Of a stretch of DNA of 8,966 nucleotides, positions 7,955 to 8,966 are shown piece by piece. This DNA is from an uncultured Parvularculaceae bacterium. Its GTDB lineage: Bacteria > Pseudomonadota > Alphaproteobacteria > Caulobacterales > Parvularculaceae. How positions within the stretch are numbered: position 1 is the first letter of the stretch; each line of letters starts with the position of its first letter. Made by a program: the position numbers and the translations under genes. The DNA lies in NCBI GenBank assembly GCA_947259815.1, contig CAMYNO010000157.1, positions 1-8,966 of the forward strand. Direction: 5' to 3'. The notes beneath the pieces are model-generated. The model searched no databases, was not told the origin of the DNA, and saw only the letters and a program-made list of their open reading frames with translations.

Positions 7955-8070
7955 GGCCGGGCCGGATCGGCCTTGCAGCATTGGGCTAAGGTCCCCAGGA
8001 GGCGGGTGATTTCTGGTCCGAATGCCTGCGCAGTTAACATGGTCGCAAAACTGACTACCTGCCCTAGCCT

Positions 8071-8099
8071 AATATGCTGTTTTATATGTATTTTATCAA
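8071..8099 (-). promoter_or_regulatory. Candidate sigma70-like promoter for the traG-trb operon
   Basis: On the minus strand TTGATA (8099-8094) is followed after 17 bases by CATATT (8076-8071), a plausible -35/-10 pair in the most AT-rich part of the region. It would start transcription near 8064 and give traG an untranslated leader of about 350 bases containing the repeat array. The -10 match is only moderate, and AT-rich DNA gives chance matches, so this is tentative. Confidence 0.35.
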
Positions 8100-8114
8100 A
8101 CCAACTCATGCCTC

Positions 8115-8143
8115 TTGATTGTCAGAAATAAATACCCTATTTT
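8115..8143 (+). promoter_or_regulatory. Candidate promoter of the abiE-like pair
   Basis: TTGATT at 8115-8120 and TATTTT at 8138-8143 are separated by exactly 17 bases. Transcription would start near 8150, just before the AGGAG at 8153-8157 that precedes the ATG at 8164. A palindrome covers the spacer and -10 box, as expected for an autoregulated toxin-antitoxin promoter. Confidence 0.55.
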
Positions 8144-8149
8144 CTGACA
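8120..8149. promoter_or_regulatory. Palindromic operator upstream of the AbiEi-like antitoxin gene
   Basis: TGTCAGAAA at 8120-8128 and TTTCTGACA at 8141-8149 are perfect 9-base inverted arms around a 12-base AT-rich centre. The site covers the spacer and -10 element of the candidate promoter and ends 14 bases before the start codon. Characterised AbiEi antitoxins repress their own promoter by binding inverted repeats through their N-terminal winged helix. Binding of this site by the adjacent gene's product is therefore a reasonable inference, not shown here. Confidence 0.65.
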
Positions 8150-8163
8150 CATAGGAGACGAAT

Positions 8164-8766
8164 ATGACAACGGTATCGCAGCAAATTCTAAGACGGATTC
8201 GGGGCAAAGGCCGCGGCTGGGTGTTCACCCCTGCGGATTTCGCCGGGCTCGGCTCACGCGACAGCATAGACCAGACGCTGTCACGCCTCGTCGCGCGCAA
8301 TTCGGTCCGGCGTCTTGATCGCGGTCTTTACGATTATCCGAAGCAAAGCCCGCGGCTTGGTCTCCTGTCGCCAAAACCGGACGACATTGCCTCCGCCCTC
8401 GCCCGGCAGTCCGGCGCAAAGCTTCAAGTCTCCGGCGCCCGTGCGGCGAACGCCCTTGGCCTGACAACGCAAAGCCCAGCCAAAACGGTTTACCTGACCG
8501 ACGGCCCGGCGCGAAAAGCGCAATTCGGTCGGCAAGTGATCGAATTGCGTCATGTCAACGCCAAACGCCTTGCCGGCGCCGGGAACGTGTCTGGCGCTGT
8601 ATTGCAGGCGCTGCGCTATCTCGGCCGCGACGCCATTGATGATAACGTCGTTAATCGACTGCGGCGGGTATTGTCCGATGACGACAAGAAAGCGTTGCGA
8701 CGCGATGGCGTCCATGCGCCCGCATGGGTGCATCCGATTATCGACGACGTTGCGCTGGCGGCCTGA
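8164..8766 (+). CDS. AbiEi-like type IV antitoxin / DUF6088 family protein
   Basis: The 200-residue product belongs to the DUF6088 family, which has the architecture of AbiEi antitoxins of type IV (AbiE) toxin-antitoxin systems. Residues 1-60 form a likely winged helix-turn-helix (GWVFTPADFAGLGSRDSID, then SRLVARNSVRRLDRGLYDYP), which in this family binds the pair's own promoter. The remainder (about 70-200) resembles the AbiEi C-terminal antitoxin domain, with SGARAANALGLTTQSP at 90-105 and TVYLTDGP at 108-115. The start is supported by AGGAG at 8153-8157, 6 bases before the ATG. The toxin gene starts 5 bases after its stop, so the two are co-transcribed and probably coupled. In AbiE systems the antitoxin neutralises the toxin without forming a stable complex with it. 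Likely effects are stabilisation of the element or phage defence by abortive infection; neither is shown by the sequence. Confidence 0.85.
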   Translation: MTTVSQQILRRIRGKGRGWVFTPADFAGLGSRDSIDQTLSRLVARNSVRRLDRGLYDYPKQSPRLGLLSPKPDDIASALARQSGAKLQVSGARAANALGLTTQSPAKTVYLTDGPARKAQFGRQVIELRHVNAKRLAGAGNVSGAVLQALRYLGRDAIDDNVVNRLRRVLSDDDKKALRRDGVHAPAWVHPIIDDVALAA

Positions 8767-8771
8767 CAACA

Positions 8772-8966
8772 ATGGACGACTTCGCCAACGCCGCCGCTGA
8801 CGAGAGAGCCGAAGCCTTTACCGAAGCGGCGGCGCGCAAAGGCTTCGCACCGGCCATTATTGACAGCGATGTGCCGCCCTTGAATATGAATCCGGGACCA
8901 GGACGATTGGCATTGAATAGCCGTCCAAGCGTCCAACAAATCCAGAAGACCTTTTCAATAATGGCC
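8772..8966 (+). CDS. AbiEii-like nucleotidyltransferase toxin, 5' part only and disrupted by an inverted segment
   Basis: The ATG lies 5 bases after the antitoxin stop, with no strong ribosome-binding site, which suggests translational coupling. The first 30 codons read MDDFANAAADERAEAF and then EAAARKGFAPAII, the usual N-terminus of AbiEii toxins next to DUF6088 genes. Relatives continue with a block like IEKDFWVCWTLKRLF and then FKGGTSLSK, the first nucleotidyltransferase motif. Here the frame stays open to the window end (65 codons) but codons 31-65 match nothing in the family. The missing blocks are instead on the opposite strand of the same bases: reading 8966 to 8852 gives IEKVFWICWTLGRLF and FIFKGGTSLS in frame. 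As written, the gene would not make an active toxin. The rest of the gene, including the downstream catalytic Asp residues, is outside the window. Either a true inversion or a sequence artefact explains this. Confidence 0.8.
   Translation, partial: MDDFANAAADERAEAFTEAAARKGFAPAIIDSDVPPLNMNPGPGRLALNSRPSVQQIQKTFSIMA
8852..8966. repeat. Inverted 115-base segment with 12-bp terminal inverted repeats inside the toxin gene
   Basis: GGCCATTATTGA at 8852-8863 and its exact complement TCAATAATGGCC at 8955-8966 bound a 91-base interior. Flipping the segment turns nonsense into the expected AbiEii protein for about 35 residues, so its orientation is inverted relative to the gene. The outer repeat ends at the last base of the window, so its true length is unknown. 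The reading frame is preserved in both orientations (38 codons from 8853). This is consistent either with an invertible element or with a fold-back chimera at a contig end. Confidence 0.8.

Larger units (their letters stand above)
7708..8163. other. Intergenic control region between the traG-trb operon and the abiE-like pair
   Basis: These 456 bases separate two divergent transcription units and contain no coding region I can support. From left to right they hold two short dyads close to traG, a 150-base array of 10-base-periodic repeats, an unremarkable GC-rich stretch (about 7955-8050) and an AT-rich stretch (about 8050-8150) with candidate promoters in both directions and a palindromic operator. 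I looked for the RP4/Ti-type nick-region core (ATCCTG followed by a pyrimidine) on both strands and did not see it. A transfer origin is possible here but cannot be shown. Confidence 0.8.

Noticed and set aside
7955..7972. GC-rich inverted repeat GGCCG / CGGCC as a terminator
   Set aside because: The arms are only 5 bases in DNA dominated by G and C, and no T-tract follows on either strand.
7924..8109. A 61-codon minus-strand open frame in the control region
   Set aside because: It begins inside promoter-like DNA, covers the candidate traG promoter, shows no recognisable domain and ends in the repeat array. I treat it as chance.
7708..8163. Origin of transfer
   Set aside because: I did not find a recognisable RP4/Ti-type nick core and no relaxase gene is adjacent. 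The repeats and dyads are compatible with an oriT but do not establish one.

Overview
The window is most likely from an alphaproteobacterium, probably Rhizobiales or a relative. The DNA is GC-rich, and the gene order traG - RHH gene - trbB - trbC - trbD - trbE - trbJ - trbL is the one seen in integrative and conjugative elements and conjugative plasmids of that class. Nothing in the window says whether this element is a plasmid or is integrated: no integrase, relaxase, replication gene or attachment site is visible.

Positions 1-7707 hold one tightly packed minus-strand operon, transcribed right to left. It encodes a mating-pair-formation type IV secretion apparatus of the Trb (P-type) class. 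The order of transcription is TraG (VirD4-type coupling ATPase), a ribbon-helix-helix protein, TrbB (VirB11-type ATPase), TrbC (pilin), TrbD (VirB3-like), TrbE (VirB4-type ATPase), TrbJ (VirB5-like) and TrbL (VirB6-like, cut by the left window edge). Neighbouring genes overlap by 4 to 16 bases or are separated by 2 to 18 bases, so translational coupling is likely throughout. No trbK gene lies between trbJ and trbL. The later trb genes (trbF, trbG, trbI) would be expected beyond position 1.

Positions 7708-8163 are a non-coding control region between the leftward operon and a rightward gene pair. Its main content is a 150-base array of about 15 degenerate units in strict 10-base register (core GAGAGCG). 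A 7-bp-arm dyad lies just upstream of traG. A possible traG promoter and a well-placed promoter/operator for the rightward genes are also present.

Positions 8164-8966 carry an AbiE-type (type IV) toxin-antitoxin pair: a complete AbiEi-like antitoxin gene (DUF6088 family) and the first codons of the AbiEii nucleotidyltransferase toxin. The toxin gene is recognisable only up to about codon 30. From there to the window end the DNA is inverted. Reading positions 8966 to 8852 on the minus strand restores the expected toxin sequence, including the GGTSLS nucleotidyltransferase motif, in frame. The inverted segment is bounded by a perfect 12-bp inverted repeat whose outer copy ends at the last base of the window. 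It could be an invertible switch in the toxin gene, or a fold-back (chimeric) artefact at a contig end. The sequence alone cannot decide, and the artefact explanation is at least as likely.
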